Counted from the first letter of the stretch, positions 6,766 through 15,096 are shown. The stretch: 20,747 nt of DNA from JAYFRC01 sp034926415 (GCA_034926415.1 JAYFRC010000004.1:1-20747); one strand, 5' to 3'. Notes: generated by a model not told the origin, from the sequence alone. A program made the numbers and translations.

Positions 6766-7299
6766 GTGACGAATCAGACTGAAGCAAAAAAATGCGAGGG
6801 CTGCGGCGATGAGGCCGAGGCTCTGCGTCTTGTCGGAGAGATGACGAAGGAGTATCACGAGCAGGGAAAATCGCTTATACAGATATTGTATATGGCCCAG
6901 GGGATATTCGGCTCGCTGCCGCTCGAGGTGCAGAAGATCGTGGCCGACGGAACCGGGACGCCTCTGGCTCACGTTTCGGGAGTCGTGTCGTTCTACTCGT
7001 TTTTCACGGCGCAGCCGCGCGGAAAGCACACCATCCGCGTTTGTCTCGGCACCGCCTGCTATGTGCGCGGCGGAAAGAAGATAATCGAAAAGATTGAGAG
7101 CACTCTCGGCATAAAGGTAGGAGACACCACGCCAGACAAGCTGTTCACGCTTGAGGTTGCCCGGTGCATAGGCGCGTGCGGACTGGCTCCAGCGATGATG
7201 ATTGACGACGACGTTTTCAAGCAGGTACGTCCGGAAAAGCTCGACGCTATTCTGGAAAAGTACAGGGACGAAGAAAAAGAAGGGGGCGGTGAGGAATGA
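6766..7299 (+). CDS. NuoE/HndA-like [2Fe-2S] subunit of bifurcating hydrogenase
   Basis: The 24-kDa-subunit-like electron-transfer protein of NADH-linked hydrogenases. The four cluster ligands are Cys93-x4-Cys98 and Cys134-x3-Cys138, in VCLGTACYVRGG and ARCIGACGLAPA. The helical N-terminal part (about 15-80) with LPLEVQKIVAD and HVSGVVSFYSFF is typical. The length is 177 residues. An extra CEGC pair at Cys10 and Cys13 is not part of the usual fold. The start is GTG at 6766, with AAGGAGG seven bases upstream; the ATG at 6764 is followed at once by a stop. Its own stop overlaps the next start (ATGA), so the subunits are translationally coupled. Homologues are named HndA, HydC or NuoE. Confidence 0.93.
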   Translation: MTNQTEAKKCEGCGDEAEALRLVGEMTKEYHEQGKSLIQILYMAQGIFGSLPLEVQKIVADGTGTPLAHVSGVVSFYSFFTAQPRGKHTIRVCLGTACYVRGGKKIIEKIESTLGIKVGDTTPDKLFTLEVARCIGACGLAPAMMIDDDVFKQVRPEKLDAILEKYRDEEKEGGGEE

Positions 7300-10200
7300 C
7301 GAAGATAACCTCCTCAAGGCAGATAGAGGATATCGCCCGCGAATACATGGAGAAAAAAGCTAAATACAGCCGCTGCGTTCTTGTTTGCGGAGGAGCCGGC
7401 TGCGTGTCCTCAGGCTGCAAAGCCGTCAAGGATGCGCTAGTTGCTTCGATAGAGGCCAACGGGCTCTCGGATACCGTAGACGTTCAGGTCACGGGCTGCA
7501 TGGGGACCTGCGCGGCGGGTCCGGTTATACTTGTCGAGCCGGACGGCGTGTTCTATACCGCCATGACCCCCGAGCGCGTTGAGGAGATGGTCAAGCGCCA
7601 CCTTATCGGCGGAGAGATAATAGAGGAATACGCGTTTTACGACAATTATCTAAAGCGCCGCATACCCAAGCTTAACGACATAACTTTCTTCAAGGATCAG
7701 GTGCGCATAGTGCTCCGCAACTGCGGACGCATGGAGTTTGCCTCGCTTGAAGCATACATATCCCGGGGCGGCTACGCTGCGATCGCCAAGGCTCTTACGT
7801 CAATGGCTCCAGCCGACGTTGTGGCGGAGATGAAGAGATCCGGCCTTCGCGGACGCGGAGGCGCGGGTTTCCCGACCGGCGTAAAGTGGGAAGCCGGGAT
7901 GAACGCCGCGAAGGGTCAAAAGTACATGGTCTGCAACGCGGACGAGGGCGACCCCGGCGCGTTCATGGATCGTTCCGTACTCGAGGGCGATCCCCATTCA
8001 GTTATCGAGGGCATGATGATAGGTGGCTACGCCATCGGCGCGAGCCGAGGCTATGTTTACGTTCGCGCGGAATATCCGCTGGCTGTCGAGCGCCTTGATG
8101 CGGCGATAAAACAGGCGGAGGCTGCCGGACTGCTCGGCGACAATATCCTCGGCACGGACTTTTGCTTTGACATAGAGATACGCATCGGCGCGGGTGCTTT
8201 CGTCTGCGGCGAGGAAACCTCGCTGCTCGCGTCTATCGAGGGCGAGCGCGGCGAGCCGAGGCAAAAGCCCCCGTTCCCGTTCGAGAGCGGGCTTTTTGAA
8301 AAGCCTACGATAATAAATAACGTGGAGACGCTTGCCTCCGTCGCGCCGATAATTCTGAAGGGCGCGGACTGGTACGCTTCCTACGGCACCGAGAAGTCAA
8401 AGGGTACAAAGGTCTTCGCCCTGGCGGGCGCCATCGTCAACACCGGCATCATCGAGGTACCGATGGGCACCGTGCTCGGCGACATCATTTATAAAATAGG
8501 CGGAGGCATAGTCGACGGAAAGGACTTCAAGGCAATACAGTCCGGAGGACCGTCGGGCGGCTGCCTCACGGCGGCGCACCTCAACACCTCGATGGATTAC
8601 GAGTCGCTGTCGGCTCTCGGAGCGATAATGGGCTCCGGCGGACTGATCGTCATGAACGAGGACACCTGCATGGTGGACACCGCCCGCTACTTCATGGACT
8701 TCATCCGCGACGAATCCTGCGGAAAATGCCTGCCGTGCCGCGTCGGATCGACGCGTATGCTCGAGATACTCGAGCGCATCACTAGAGGCGAGGGCAGCGA
8801 GGGCGACGTCGAGCTGCTTGATGAGCTTTCCTACACGCTCCAGCAGGCCGCCATGTGCGGACTCGGTCAGACCGCGCCCAATCCCGTGCTCTCGTCCATC
8901 AGATATTTCCGTGATGAGTACGACGAGCATATTCGACATCATCATTGTAAGGCCGGCGTGTGTTCCGAACTGTTTATATCTCCGTGCTCGAACGCCTGCC
9001 CTGCGAGCGTCAACGTCCCCGGGTACCTGGCGCTTATCGCGGCGGGACGCTTTGTGGACGCCTACGACCTCATACGCCAGGAAAACCCGATGCCGTCGGT
9101 CTGCGGACGTATCTGTACTCACCCGTGCGAGAAGAAGTGCCGCCGGAGCACGGTCGACGAGCCGCTTGAAATCTGCGCGCTGAAGCGCTTTGTCGCCGAT
9201 TACGCGTTCAACAACGCGGGAGAGCGCATGGAGCTCCCGTCGAAGCCGCTGAACGGCAAACACGTGGCCGTTATTGGCGCGGGGCCTTCCGGCCTTACCT
9301 GCGCGTACTATCTTGCACGTCTTGGCTACGCGGTCGACGTTTACGAGTCGAGCCCCGTCGCCGGAGGCACGCTGTCTTACGGGATACCCGAGTACCGTCT
9401 GCCGAAAGCCGTGCTCGACCGCGAAATACGCGAAATGCAGAAATCAGGATTCAATATTCATCTTAACAAGTCCGTAGGAAAAGATGTTTCCTTCGAAGAT
9501 CTGAGACGCGCAAACGACGCGCTCTACGTCGCCATCGGCACGCAGGTGCCGCAGAAGGCCGGCGTCGAGGGCGAGAGCCTGCGCGGGGTCTACCCGGGGC
9601 TCACGTTCCTGCGCGACAGCAATCTCAGTCCAGAAAGCATTTCGCTCAAGGGCAAGCGCGTGGCTGTTATCGGCGGCGGCAACACTGCCATTGATTCCGC
9701 GCGCACGGCCGTCCGCTTTGGCGCGAAGAGCGTCAGCATCATCTACCGCCGCGACCGCGGCGCGATGCCGGCCGACAAGCGCGAAGTAGAGGCCGCGATA
9801 GAAGAGGGAATCGAGCTTATCGAGCTCGCCGCGCCCACGCGCTTCATAGGCGACGCCAACGGAAACGTCACCGCTGTCGAGTGTCTGCGCCGCGATATAA
9901 ACGGTTATGATAAGGAGGGGCGCCGGAATTATAAGAGCATACCCGGTTCTGAGTTCACAATTGGAGTAGACGTTGTCATTCCAGCCGTCAGCCAGCATGC
10001 GGACCTGCCCTTCGTCGAGGTCGAAGCTCTGGCAGTGACACCGTGGGGCACGCTCTCCATCGATCAGGATACCCTCATGACGTCCATCGAGGGCGTGTTC
10101 GCCGGAGGCGACGTAACGCGCGGCTCGGATGTGGCGATAACCGCCATAGCCGACGGCAAGAACGCGGCGGTCGCGATAGACAAATACCTCGGAGGCGAGG

Positions 10201-10397
10201 GCAAGCTCAACAAAGGGCGCGCGATAGACATACCCGAAATAGTCGATGACGACCCCGTGACGGCGCACGCGAGGTTCGAGATAGAAAGTCTCCCCGCCGA
10301 CAAGCGCTGCAATAACTTTGATGAGGTCGTGCTCGGATTCCACAAGCTCAACGCGATGGCGGAATCCATGCGCTGCCTGCACTGTGACAGGAGGTGA
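7296..10397 (+). CDS. Fused NuoF/HndC-like NADH subunit and GltD/NfnB-like FAD-NADPH oxidoreductase
   Basis: A 1033-residue fusion predicted to act as the flavin subunit of a soluble hydrogenase. Residues 25-80 are a thioredoxin-like [2Fe-2S] domain (Cys31, 36, 68, 72). Residues about 125-545 are the NuoF core with GRGGAGFPTG at 186-195 (FMN/NADH), GAGAFVCGEETSL at 298-310, an SLBB part and the [4Fe-4S] ligands Cys475, 478, 481 and 521. A short CKAGVC segment (551-556) stands where the two C-terminal ferredoxin clusters of HndC/HydB normally follow. From 564 on it is a GltD/NfnB-type module: Cys564, 568, 603, 607, 611, 615 for clusters, FAD motif GAGPSG at 661-666, a second nucleotide fold GGGNTAIDSA at 793-802 with YRRDRGAMPA suggesting NADPH, and GVFAGGD at 933-939. 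A CLHC tail ends it. The reading frame is uninterrupted. Related fusions occur in Sporomusa-type transhydrogenases as I recall them; here the partner is a hydrogenase with most H-cluster motifs. Confidence 0.9.
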   Translation: MTKITSSRQIEDIAREYMEKKAKYSRCVLVCGGAGCVSSGCKAVKDALVASIEANGLSDTVDVQVTGCMGTCAAGPVILVEPDGVFYTAMTPERVEEMVKRHLIGGEIIEEYAFYDNYLKRRIPKLNDITFFKDQVRIVLRNCGRMEFASLEAYISRGGYAAIAKALTSMAPADVVAEMKRSGLRGRGGAGFPTGVKWEAGMNAAKGQKYMVCNADEGDPGAFMDRSVLEGDPHSVIEGMMIGGYAIGASRGYVYVRAEYPLAVERLDAAIKQAEAAGLLGDNILGTDFCFDIEIRIGAGAFVCGEETSLLASIEGERGEPRQKPPFPFESGLFEKPTIINNVETLASVAPIILKGADWYASYGTEKSKGTKVFALAGAIVNTGIIEVPMGTVLGDIIYKIGGGIVDGKDFKAIQSGGPSGGCLTAAHLNTSMDYESLSALGAIMGSGGLIVMNEDTCMVDTARYFMDFIRDESCGKCLPCRVGSTRMLEILERITRGEGSEGDVELLDELSYTLQQAAMCGLGQTAPNPVLSSIRYFRDEYDEHIRHHHCKAGVCSELFISPCSNACPASVNVPGYLALIAAGRFVDAYDLIRQENPMPSVCGRICTHPCEKKCRRSTVDEPLEICALKRFVADYAFNNAGERMELPSKPLNGKHVAVIGAGPSGLTCAYYLARLGYAVDVYESSPVAGGTLSYGIPEYRLPKAVLDREIREMQKSGFNIHLNKSVGKDVSFEDLRRANDALYVAIGTQVPQKAGVEGESLRGVYPGLTFLRDSNLSPESISLKGKRVAVIGGGNTAIDSARTAVRFGAKSVSIIYRRDRGAMPADKREVEAAIEEGIELIELAAPTRFIGDANGNVTAVECLRRDINGYDKEGRRNYKSIPGSEFTIGVDVVIPAVSQHADLPFVEVEALAVTPWGTLSIDQDTLMTSIEGVFAGGDVTRGSDVAITAIADGKNAAVAIDKYLGGEGKLNKGRAIDIPEIVDDDPVTAHARFEIESLPADKRCNNFDEVVLGFHKLNAMAESMRCLHCDRR

Positions 10398-10404
10398 GCG
10401 GATA

Positions 10405-12192
10405 ATGATAAATCTGACGATAAATGGTAAAAACATTTCCGCAGAGCCCGGAACGACAGTTCTCGAGGCCGCCCGCGCAAACAACATCCATATACCGAAC
10501 CTTTGCTACCTTAAGGACGTTCACAAATACGGCTCCTGCCGTATGTGCGTCGTCGAGGTGGAGGGCATGAAGAACCTTCAGGTCTCGTGCCTTGCCGCCG
10601 TGCGCGAGGGCATGGTCGTGCATACCAATTCAGCCCGTGTGCGTAAAGTCCGCAAGGTGCTCTATGAGCTGATGCTCTCAAACCACCCGAAGGACTGCCT
10701 CAGCTGCGAACGCAACCAGAACTGTGAGCTTCAGGCCATCGGCAACGAGCTCGGCATAAGCGAGTCCCGCTTTAACGGAGCCATGGCCGAAGCGAGAGTG
10801 GATGTCTCCCCGTCGATAACGCGCGATACGAGCAAGTGCATACTCTGCCGCCGCTGCGTCACGGTATGCAACAATATCCAACATGTCGGCGCGATAGCCG
10901 CCCAGAACAGAGGCTTCAAGTCCGTCATAAGCCCGTCTATGGGGCTCCCGCTCATATCAACCGCCTGCGCCATGTGCGGACAGTGCACGGTCGTCTGTCC
11001 AGTCGGCGCGCTCCACGAGACTGACGGCATAACGGGAGTCTGGGACGCCATGGAGGACCCGGATAAAATAACCGTCATCCAGGTCGCGCCAGCAGTCCGT
11101 GCCGCGATTGGCGAGGCATTCGGCCTTCCTACGGGCACGCGTGTTACGGGCAAGATAGCCGCTTCGCTGCACGCTATGGGCTTTGACCATGTGTTCGATA
11201 CCGATTTTGCCGCCGACCTCACCATAATGGAAGAGGGAACAGAGCTGCTCCAGAGACTCAAGGCCGCTCTCACCGGAGGCAAGGCGACTCTGCCGATGCT
11301 TACGAGCTGCTCCCCCGGCTGGATAAAGCATATCGAGCACGCTTTCCCGACTGAGCTCGACCATCTTTCGACCTGCAAATCGCCGCATACCATGATGGGA
11401 GCGATCGTCAAGTCGTTCTACGCCAATAAGATAGGCGTCGATCCGAAGAAGATATTCATGATATCCGTCATGCCCTGCACGGCGAAAAAGTATGAGATAC
11501 AGCGTCCCGAAATGGAGGTTGACGGACTTCGCGACGTAGACGCGGTGCTCACAACGCGCGAGCTCGCGCGCATGATACGCGCCTCCGGCATCGACTTTGC
11601 CAATATAGAGGACGAAGAGTTTGACGCTCCGCTCGGACTGTGCTCCGGCGCGGGCGACATATTCGGAGTCACCGGTGGCGTCATGGAGGCGGCTCTTCGC
11701 ACGGTATACGAGCTTGTGACGGGACGTGAGATACCTTTCGACGGGATGCATGTCGCGCCGATAGAAGGCCTCGACATGGTCAAGGAGGCCGCGATAGAGT
11801 TCCGGGACGTCAAGCCCGAGTACGGCTTCCTCGATGGAGTCACCGCGAGGATCGCCGTAACCAGCAGTCTCGCCGGAGCCGATATTCTGATGAAGGACGT
11901 GAGAGCGGGAACGTCGCCCTACCACTTTATCGAGGTCATGGGCTGCCCGGGCGGCTGCATAAACGGAGGCGGTCAGCCTAGAAACCGCGAGGAGAATTAC
12001 CTCGAAAAGCGCATGAAGGCGCTCTACGCCGAGGACGAGGCAAAGACGCTCAGAAAGAGCCACGAAAACCCCGACGTCATCGCGCTTTACAGGGGTTATC
12101 TCGGCGAGCCCGGTGGACATCTGTCGCACAAGCTGCTTCACACCACATATACTCCGCGCGGGCTCTACAACGAGCTCACGGAAACCGAATAA
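10405..12192 (+). CDS. [FeFe]-hydrogenase catalytic subunit (HndD/HydA-like)
   Basis: Catalytic subunit for reversible H2 formation, 595 residues. Domains in order: [2Fe-2S] ferredoxin (Cys34, 45, 48, 62), His94/Cys98/Cys101/Cys107 NuoG-like [4Fe-4S] site, a two-cluster ferredoxin (Cys145-155 and Cys188-198), then the H-cluster domain and small-subunit-like C-terminus (to about 590). H-cluster motifs are TSCSPGW at 300-306, MPCTAKKYE at 357-364 region and EVMGCPGGCINGGGQP at 510-525. The first differs from the canonical TSCCPxW: Ser303 stands where CpI has the ligand Cys300. Proton-path residues (Cys302, the glutamates near 276-280, Ser322) are kept. The ATG at 10405 follows AGGAGGTGA, which overlaps the stop of the fused subunit. 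The proteins probably form a cytoplasmic complex. Confidence 0.94.
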   Translation: MINLTINGKNISAEPGTTVLEAARANNIHIPNLCYLKDVHKYGSCRMCVVEVEGMKNLQVSCLAAVREGMVVHTNSARVRKVRKVLYELMLSNHPKDCLSCERNQNCELQAIGNELGISESRFNGAMAEARVDVSPSITRDTSKCILCRRCVTVCNNIQHVGAIAAQNRGFKSVISPSMGLPLISTACAMCGQCTVVCPVGALHETDGITGVWDAMEDPDKITVIQVAPAVRAAIGEAFGLPTGTRVTGKIAASLHAMGFDHVFDTDFAADLTIMEEGTELLQRLKAALTGGKATLPMLTSCSPGWIKHIEHAFPTELDHLSTCKSPHTMMGAIVKSFYANKIGVDPKKIFMISVMPCTAKKYEIQRPEMEVDGLRDVDAVLTTRELARMIRASGIDFANIEDEEFDAPLGLCSGAGDIFGVTGGVMEAALRTVYELVTGREIPFDGMHVAPIEGLDMVKEAAIEFRDVKPEYGFLDGVTARIAVTSSLAGADILMKDVRAGTSPYHFIEVMGCPGGCINGGGQPRNREENYLEKRMKALYAEDEAKTLRKSHENPDVIALYRGYLGEPGGHLSHKLLHTTYTPRGLYNELTETE

Positions 12193-12200
12193 TCCATCAA

Positions 12201-12234
12201 AAAACGCGGGGCGGAATAGACCGTCCCGCGTTTT
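12201..12234 (+). terminator. Terminator closing the hydrogenase operon
   Basis: A 14-bp stem with one G-U pair (AAAACGCGGGGCGG with CCGTCCCGCGTTTT), loop AATAGA. The T run is formed by the end of the stem (TTTT), with more T a few bases on. It lies eight bases after the hydA stop. Confidence 0.85.
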
Positions 12235-12299
12235 CATGTTTTTGGACGATATTTGAATCGCCCCTGCGCATATCCATAGCCCGCAGCGACGTCTCAGAT

Positions 12300-12328
12300 T
12301 TGCAGCGCGCGGTAAACGGTGTTATGAT
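12300..12328 (+). promoter_or_regulatory. Predicted promoter of small membrane protein gene
   Basis: TTGCAG at 12300-12305, a 17-base spacer and TATGAT at 12323-12328, about 33 bases before the start codon. The -35 is imperfect, the -10 is good. Confidence 0.55.
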
Positions 12329-12361
12329 ATGTAATAAAGAAATTTAAGGGAGGAAGATCAG

Positions 12362-12643
12362 ATGGAAAAAACGCACCGCAGTAAAAAATTTCTTGCAGGG
12401 CTTATCTGTACCGTCGTCGGAGCCGCCGCTCTTGCGGCAACGGCTGTTTTTATGTCGGGCTTTAAGTATGCTGAGCCTATAAATTCAACTCAGGCGGCTC
12501 TGACGCCGTCGCTAAAATTCAGCATGATGCTTGGAAATATAAGCCTGCTTCATCTCTGGCCTCTCATTATAGCTTTTGCAGCGCTGCTCATCGTAGGCAT
12601 ATTCCTTATGGCGAGGGAGAAGGGAAAGAATATCGCGGCCTGA
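12362..12643 (+). CDS. Small two-helix membrane protein of unknown function
   Basis: I do not recognise this 93-residue protein. It has two predicted membrane helices, about residues 9-31 and 62-84, joined by a loop of about 30 residues with few charges, a basic start (MEKTHRSKK) and a basic end (REKGKNIAA). The N-terminal segment could be an uncleaved signal anchor. The ATG is preceded by GGGAGG eight bases upstream and by its own promoter; a hairpin follows the stop. It is therefore a separate transcription unit between the hydrogenase operon and ruvC. Promoter, ribosome-binding site, terminator and membrane topology together make it likely a real gene. Confidence 0.75.
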   Translation: MEKTHRSKKFLAGLICTVVGAAALAATAVFMSGFKYAEPINSTQAALTPSLKFSMMLGNISLLHLWPLIIAFAALLIVGIFLMAREKGKNIAA

Positions 12644-12668
12644 ATCGGCATCAACAGATAATTTAACG

Positions 12669-12716
12669 GGGCTTTCCTCATTTTGCCGTTTTCGGCGAAT
12701 GAGGGAAGCCTTATTA
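12669..12716 (+). terminator. Long hairpin terminator after the small membrane protein
   Basis: GGCTTTCCTCATT pairs with AATGAGGGAAGCC (one G-U), and an inner GCCG-TTTT-CGGC stem extends it, covering 12670-12710. It is followed by TTATTATTA rather than a pure T run. Confidence 0.75.
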
Positions 12717-12733
12717 TTACATACAGACGGCAG

Positions 12734-12762
12734 TTGCGTTCGGCGTAAAAATTTGATATATT
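12734..12762 (+). promoter_or_regulatory. Predicted promoter of ruvCAB
   Basis: TTGCGT at 12734-12739 and TATATT at 12757-12762 with a 17-base spacer, about 50 bases before the ruvC start. Confidence 0.55.
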
Positions 12763-12812
12763 AACAACAATGTATCTAAGCCGCGATGGTCTTGCGCGCA
12801 ACGGAGGCAAAA

Positions 12813-13310
12813 ATGCTTATACTCGGAATAGACCCGGGCATCGCCACGGTCGGATTCGGCCTTGTGCGGACGGAAAAAAATACGCAGACCATGGTGAGCT
12901 ATGGCGCGATAACAACTCCGGCCGGGATACCGCTCGCAGCGCGGCTGCTCCAGATAGGAAAAGACCTCGAAGAGCTCATAAACACGTTCCATCCCGACGT
13001 GCTGTCGGTCGAGGAATTGTTTTTCAACACCAATATCACGACCGGCATCGCCGTGGCGCATGGGCGCGGAGTGATACTTTATACCGCAGAAAAAATGGGC
13101 GTGCCGGTGTTTGAATATACGCCGCTCCAGGTCAAGCAATCCGTCGTCGGCTACGGGCGGGCGGAGAAAAAGCAGGTCATGGAAATGACGAAACGGCTTT
13201 TGCGTCTTCAGGCGATACCGCGCCCCGACGACGCGGCGGACGCGCTGGCGCTGGCGCTGTGTCATGCGAGAAGCGCCTCGTCTCTGCTTAACCGCGAAAC
13301 GCGGGTATAG
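12813..13310 (+). CDS. ruvC: Crossover junction endodeoxyribonuclease RuvC
   Basis: RuvC cuts Holliday junctions symmetrically in concert with RuvAB. The 165-residue protein has the RNase H-like fold signature and the four acidic metal ligands: Asp7 in GIDPG, Glu67 in SVEELFF, and Asp140 and Asp143 in RPDDAADALA. GGAGG lies five bases before the ATG at 12813, and the family N-terminus MLILGIDPG starts exactly there, so the upstream in-frame ATG at 12786 is not needed. ruvA follows 11 bases after the stop, in the same operon. Confidence 0.97.
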   Translation: MLILGIDPGIATVGFGLVRTEKNTQTMVSYGAITTPAGIPLAARLLQIGKDLEELINTFHPDVLSVEELFFNTNITTGIAVAHGRGVILYTAEKMGVPVFEYTPLQVKQSVVGYGRAEKKQVMEMTKRLLRLQAIPRPDDAADALALALCHARSASSLLNRETRV

Positions 13311-13321
13311 GAGGAAAGCTT

Positions 13322-13912
13322 ATGTTTTACTATGTTGACGGCACTGTCGCACATATCGAGCCTTATATTGCTGTGATAGACTGCGGCGGCGTCGGCTACG
13401 CTTGCGCCACGACGAACAACACGCTGTCAAACCTTAAAAAAGGCGCACGGGCAAAACTTTATACATATCTCAACGTCCGTGAGGATGCCATGGATCTGTA
13501 CGGGTTTTATACGCAAAGCGAGCTCGGCAGCTTCAAGATGCTCATCGGCATTTCCGGCGTCGGCCCCAAGGCCGCGCTTTCGATACTCTCGTCCAGCACC
13601 CCGGACGCGTTGGCGATGGCGGTCATATCCGGCGATGAAAAGGCGCTGACCGTGGCGCCAGGCATTGGAAAGAAGATAGCCCAGCGCATCATCCTCGAGC
13701 TCAAGGACAAGATGGCGAAGGAACAGAGCGGACTCCTTTCCGGTTCGGGCGCGAAGAGCGATCGCGGCGGAAAGACGGCGGAGGCTATGGCCGCGCTGGC
13801 GGTGCTCGGATATACGCAGCAGGACATAGGCGCGGCGCTCAAGGGCCTTGACGTTGAGGCCATGTCGTCTGAGGAGATAATCCGCCGAGCGCTCAAAAAT
13901 ATGATAAAATGA
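13322..13912 (+). CDS. ruvA: Holliday junction branch migration protein RuvA
   Basis: RuvA binds the four-way junction and loads the RuvB motor. The 196 residues show the three family domains: the N-terminal OB fold (about 1-62, ending DAMDLYGF), the two helix-hairpin-helix segments (LIGISGVGPKAALSIL near 75-90 and VAPGIGKKIAQRIILELK near 110-127), and a flexible linker before the C-terminal domain (about 148-196) that contacts RuvB. The ribosome-binding site TAGGAGGAAAG begins at the ruvC stop. ruvB follows after 22 bases. Confidence 0.97.
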   Translation: MFYYVDGTVAHIEPYIAVIDCGGVGYACATTNNTLSNLKKGARAKLYTYLNVREDAMDLYGFYTQSELGSFKMLIGISGVGPKAALSILSSSTPDALAMAVISGDEKALTVAPGIGKKIAQRIILELKDKMAKEQSGLLSGSGAKSDRGGKTAEAMAALAVLGYTQQDIGAALKGLDVEAMSSEEIIRRALKNMIK

Positions 13913-13934
13913 AGATTAGGGAGGCGAAGCAGGT

Positions 13935-14978
13935 TTGAGTATAGATTACGGACACGAGCTGAACGATGAGCCGATAGTCACAAAAACTCTGCTCAGCGAG
14001 GACGCCGCCAACGAAATATCGCTTCGTCCGCACACGCTTGCGGAGTATGTCGGGCAGCAGAAAGCAAAGGAAAACCTGTCGATATTCATAGCGGCGGCAA
14101 AACAGCGCGCAGAGCCTCTCGATCACGTTTTGCTCCACGGCCCTCCGGGGCTCGGCAAGACGACTCTGGCCGGGATAATTGCGGCGGAGATGGGCGTCAA
14201 TATCCGCATAACCTCCGGCCCCGCGATAGAAAAGGCCGGCGATCTCGCCGCGCTGCTCACCAACCTGAACGAAAACGATATCCTTTTCGTCGACGAGATA
14301 CACAGACTCAACCGCAGCGTCGAGGAGATACTCTATCCCGCGATGGAGGACTACGCAATAGATATAATAATCGGCAAGGGGCCCTCGGCCAATTCCATAC
14401 GCCTGGACCTGCCGAAGTTCACGCTTATCGGTGCCACGACGAGGGCGGGGCAGCTCTCTGCGCCGCTGCGCGACCGCTTCGGCGTGACGCTCCGGCTCGA
14501 GCTGTATTCGCCGGAGGAACTTGCGACGATAATAAAACGCAGCGCCGGGATACTTAACGTACCTGTCGTCGAGGATGGCGCGACGGAGATAGCCCGGCGC
14601 TCGCGCGGCACGCCTAGAATCGCGAACAGAATGCTCCGCCGCGTGCGCGATTTCGCGCAGGTCAAAGGCGACGGAACTATAACGAGGGAGATTGCCGACG
14701 ATGCGCTTCGGGCACTCGAGGTCGATTATCTAGGACTCGACTCGGTCGACCGCCGCATGCTTTCGGCTATAATAGACAACTACGGCGGCGGCCCGGTGGG
14801 GCTTGAAACGCTCGCCGCAACGATAGGCGAGGAGGCCGTTACGCTTGAGGATGTGTACGAGCCGTATCTGATGCAGATAGGTTTCCTGACGCGCACTCCG
14901 CGCGGTCGCTGCGTCACAAGACGCGCCTACGAGCACCTGCACCGCGAGTTTGTCGGTCAGGACCAGATAGATTTGTAA
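13935..14978 (+). CDS. ruvB: Holliday junction branch migration ATPase RuvB
   Basis: RuvB is the hexameric AAA+ motor that drives branch migration. The 347 residues contain Walker A GPPGLGKT at 69-76, Walker B with DEIH at 120-123, sensor 1 GATTRAG, the LRDRFG arginine-finger region, sensor 2 RGTPRIANR and the C-terminal winged helix ending in GRCVTRRAYEHL. The start is a TTG at 13935, preceded by GGGAGG; no ATG or GTG is available before the conserved region, so TTG is the best choice. It completes the standard ruvCAB operon. queA, often the next gene in other Bacillota, lies instead at the far left of this window with tgt. Confidence 0.97.
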   Translation: MSIDYGHELNDEPIVTKTLLSEDAANEISLRPHTLAEYVGQQKAKENLSIFIAAAKQRAEPLDHVLLHGPPGLGKTTLAGIIAAEMGVNIRITSGPAIEKAGDLAALLTNLNENDILFVDEIHRLNRSVEEILYPAMEDYAIDIIIGKGPSANSIRLDLPKFTLIGATTRAGQLSAPLRDRFGVTLRLELYSPEELATIIKRSAGILNVPVVEDGATEIARRSRGTPRIANRMLRRVRDFAQVKGDGTITREIADDALRALEVDYLGLDSVDRRMLSAIIDNYGGGPVGLETLAATIGEEAVTLEDVYEPYLMQIGFLTRTPRGRCVTRRAYEHLHREFVGQDQIDL

Positions 14979-14987
14979 GATTTTTAT

Positions 14988-15010
14988 AGGGCGGGAGTAA
15001 ACCCCGCCCT
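14988..15010. terminator. GC-rich hairpin after ruvB
   Basis: AGGGCGGG pairs with CCCGCCCT around a seven-base loop, 10 bases past the ruvB stop. No T run follows on the + strand; a TTTTT run precedes it, so it is at best a weak + strand terminator or an mRNA-end stabiliser. Confidence 0.5.
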
Positions 15011-15096
15011 CAAGCGCGCTTCCTATAAAACACCGTGGGACGGGGAATCGCTCCCGCCGCGTTTTCGGCATGAAAGAGTGAAAGGGTTGTTTACAT

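Noticed and set aside
8940..9000. Possible frameshift or assembly artefact joining NuoF to the GltD-like module
   Set aside because: The frame is open with normal codon use across the junction, the linker carries sensible cysteines, and similar fusions are known, so a genuine fusion is more likely.
8397..9263. 288-codon antisense frame in the NuoF part of the fusion
   Set aside because: Arg/His/Ala-rich product typical of a reverse-frame shadow; the + strand motifs are intact throughout.
9444..10487. 347-codon open frame antisense to the fused flavoprotein gene
   Set aside because: Same reason: a shadow of the + strand gene, with no recognisable domain and running across the junction of two real genes.
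10957..12237. 426-codon open frame antisense to the hydrogenase gene
   Set aside because: Long antisense frames arise from the GC-rich codon pattern of the real gene; the + strand frame has every expected iron-sulfur motif, and the antisense product has no recognisable domain.
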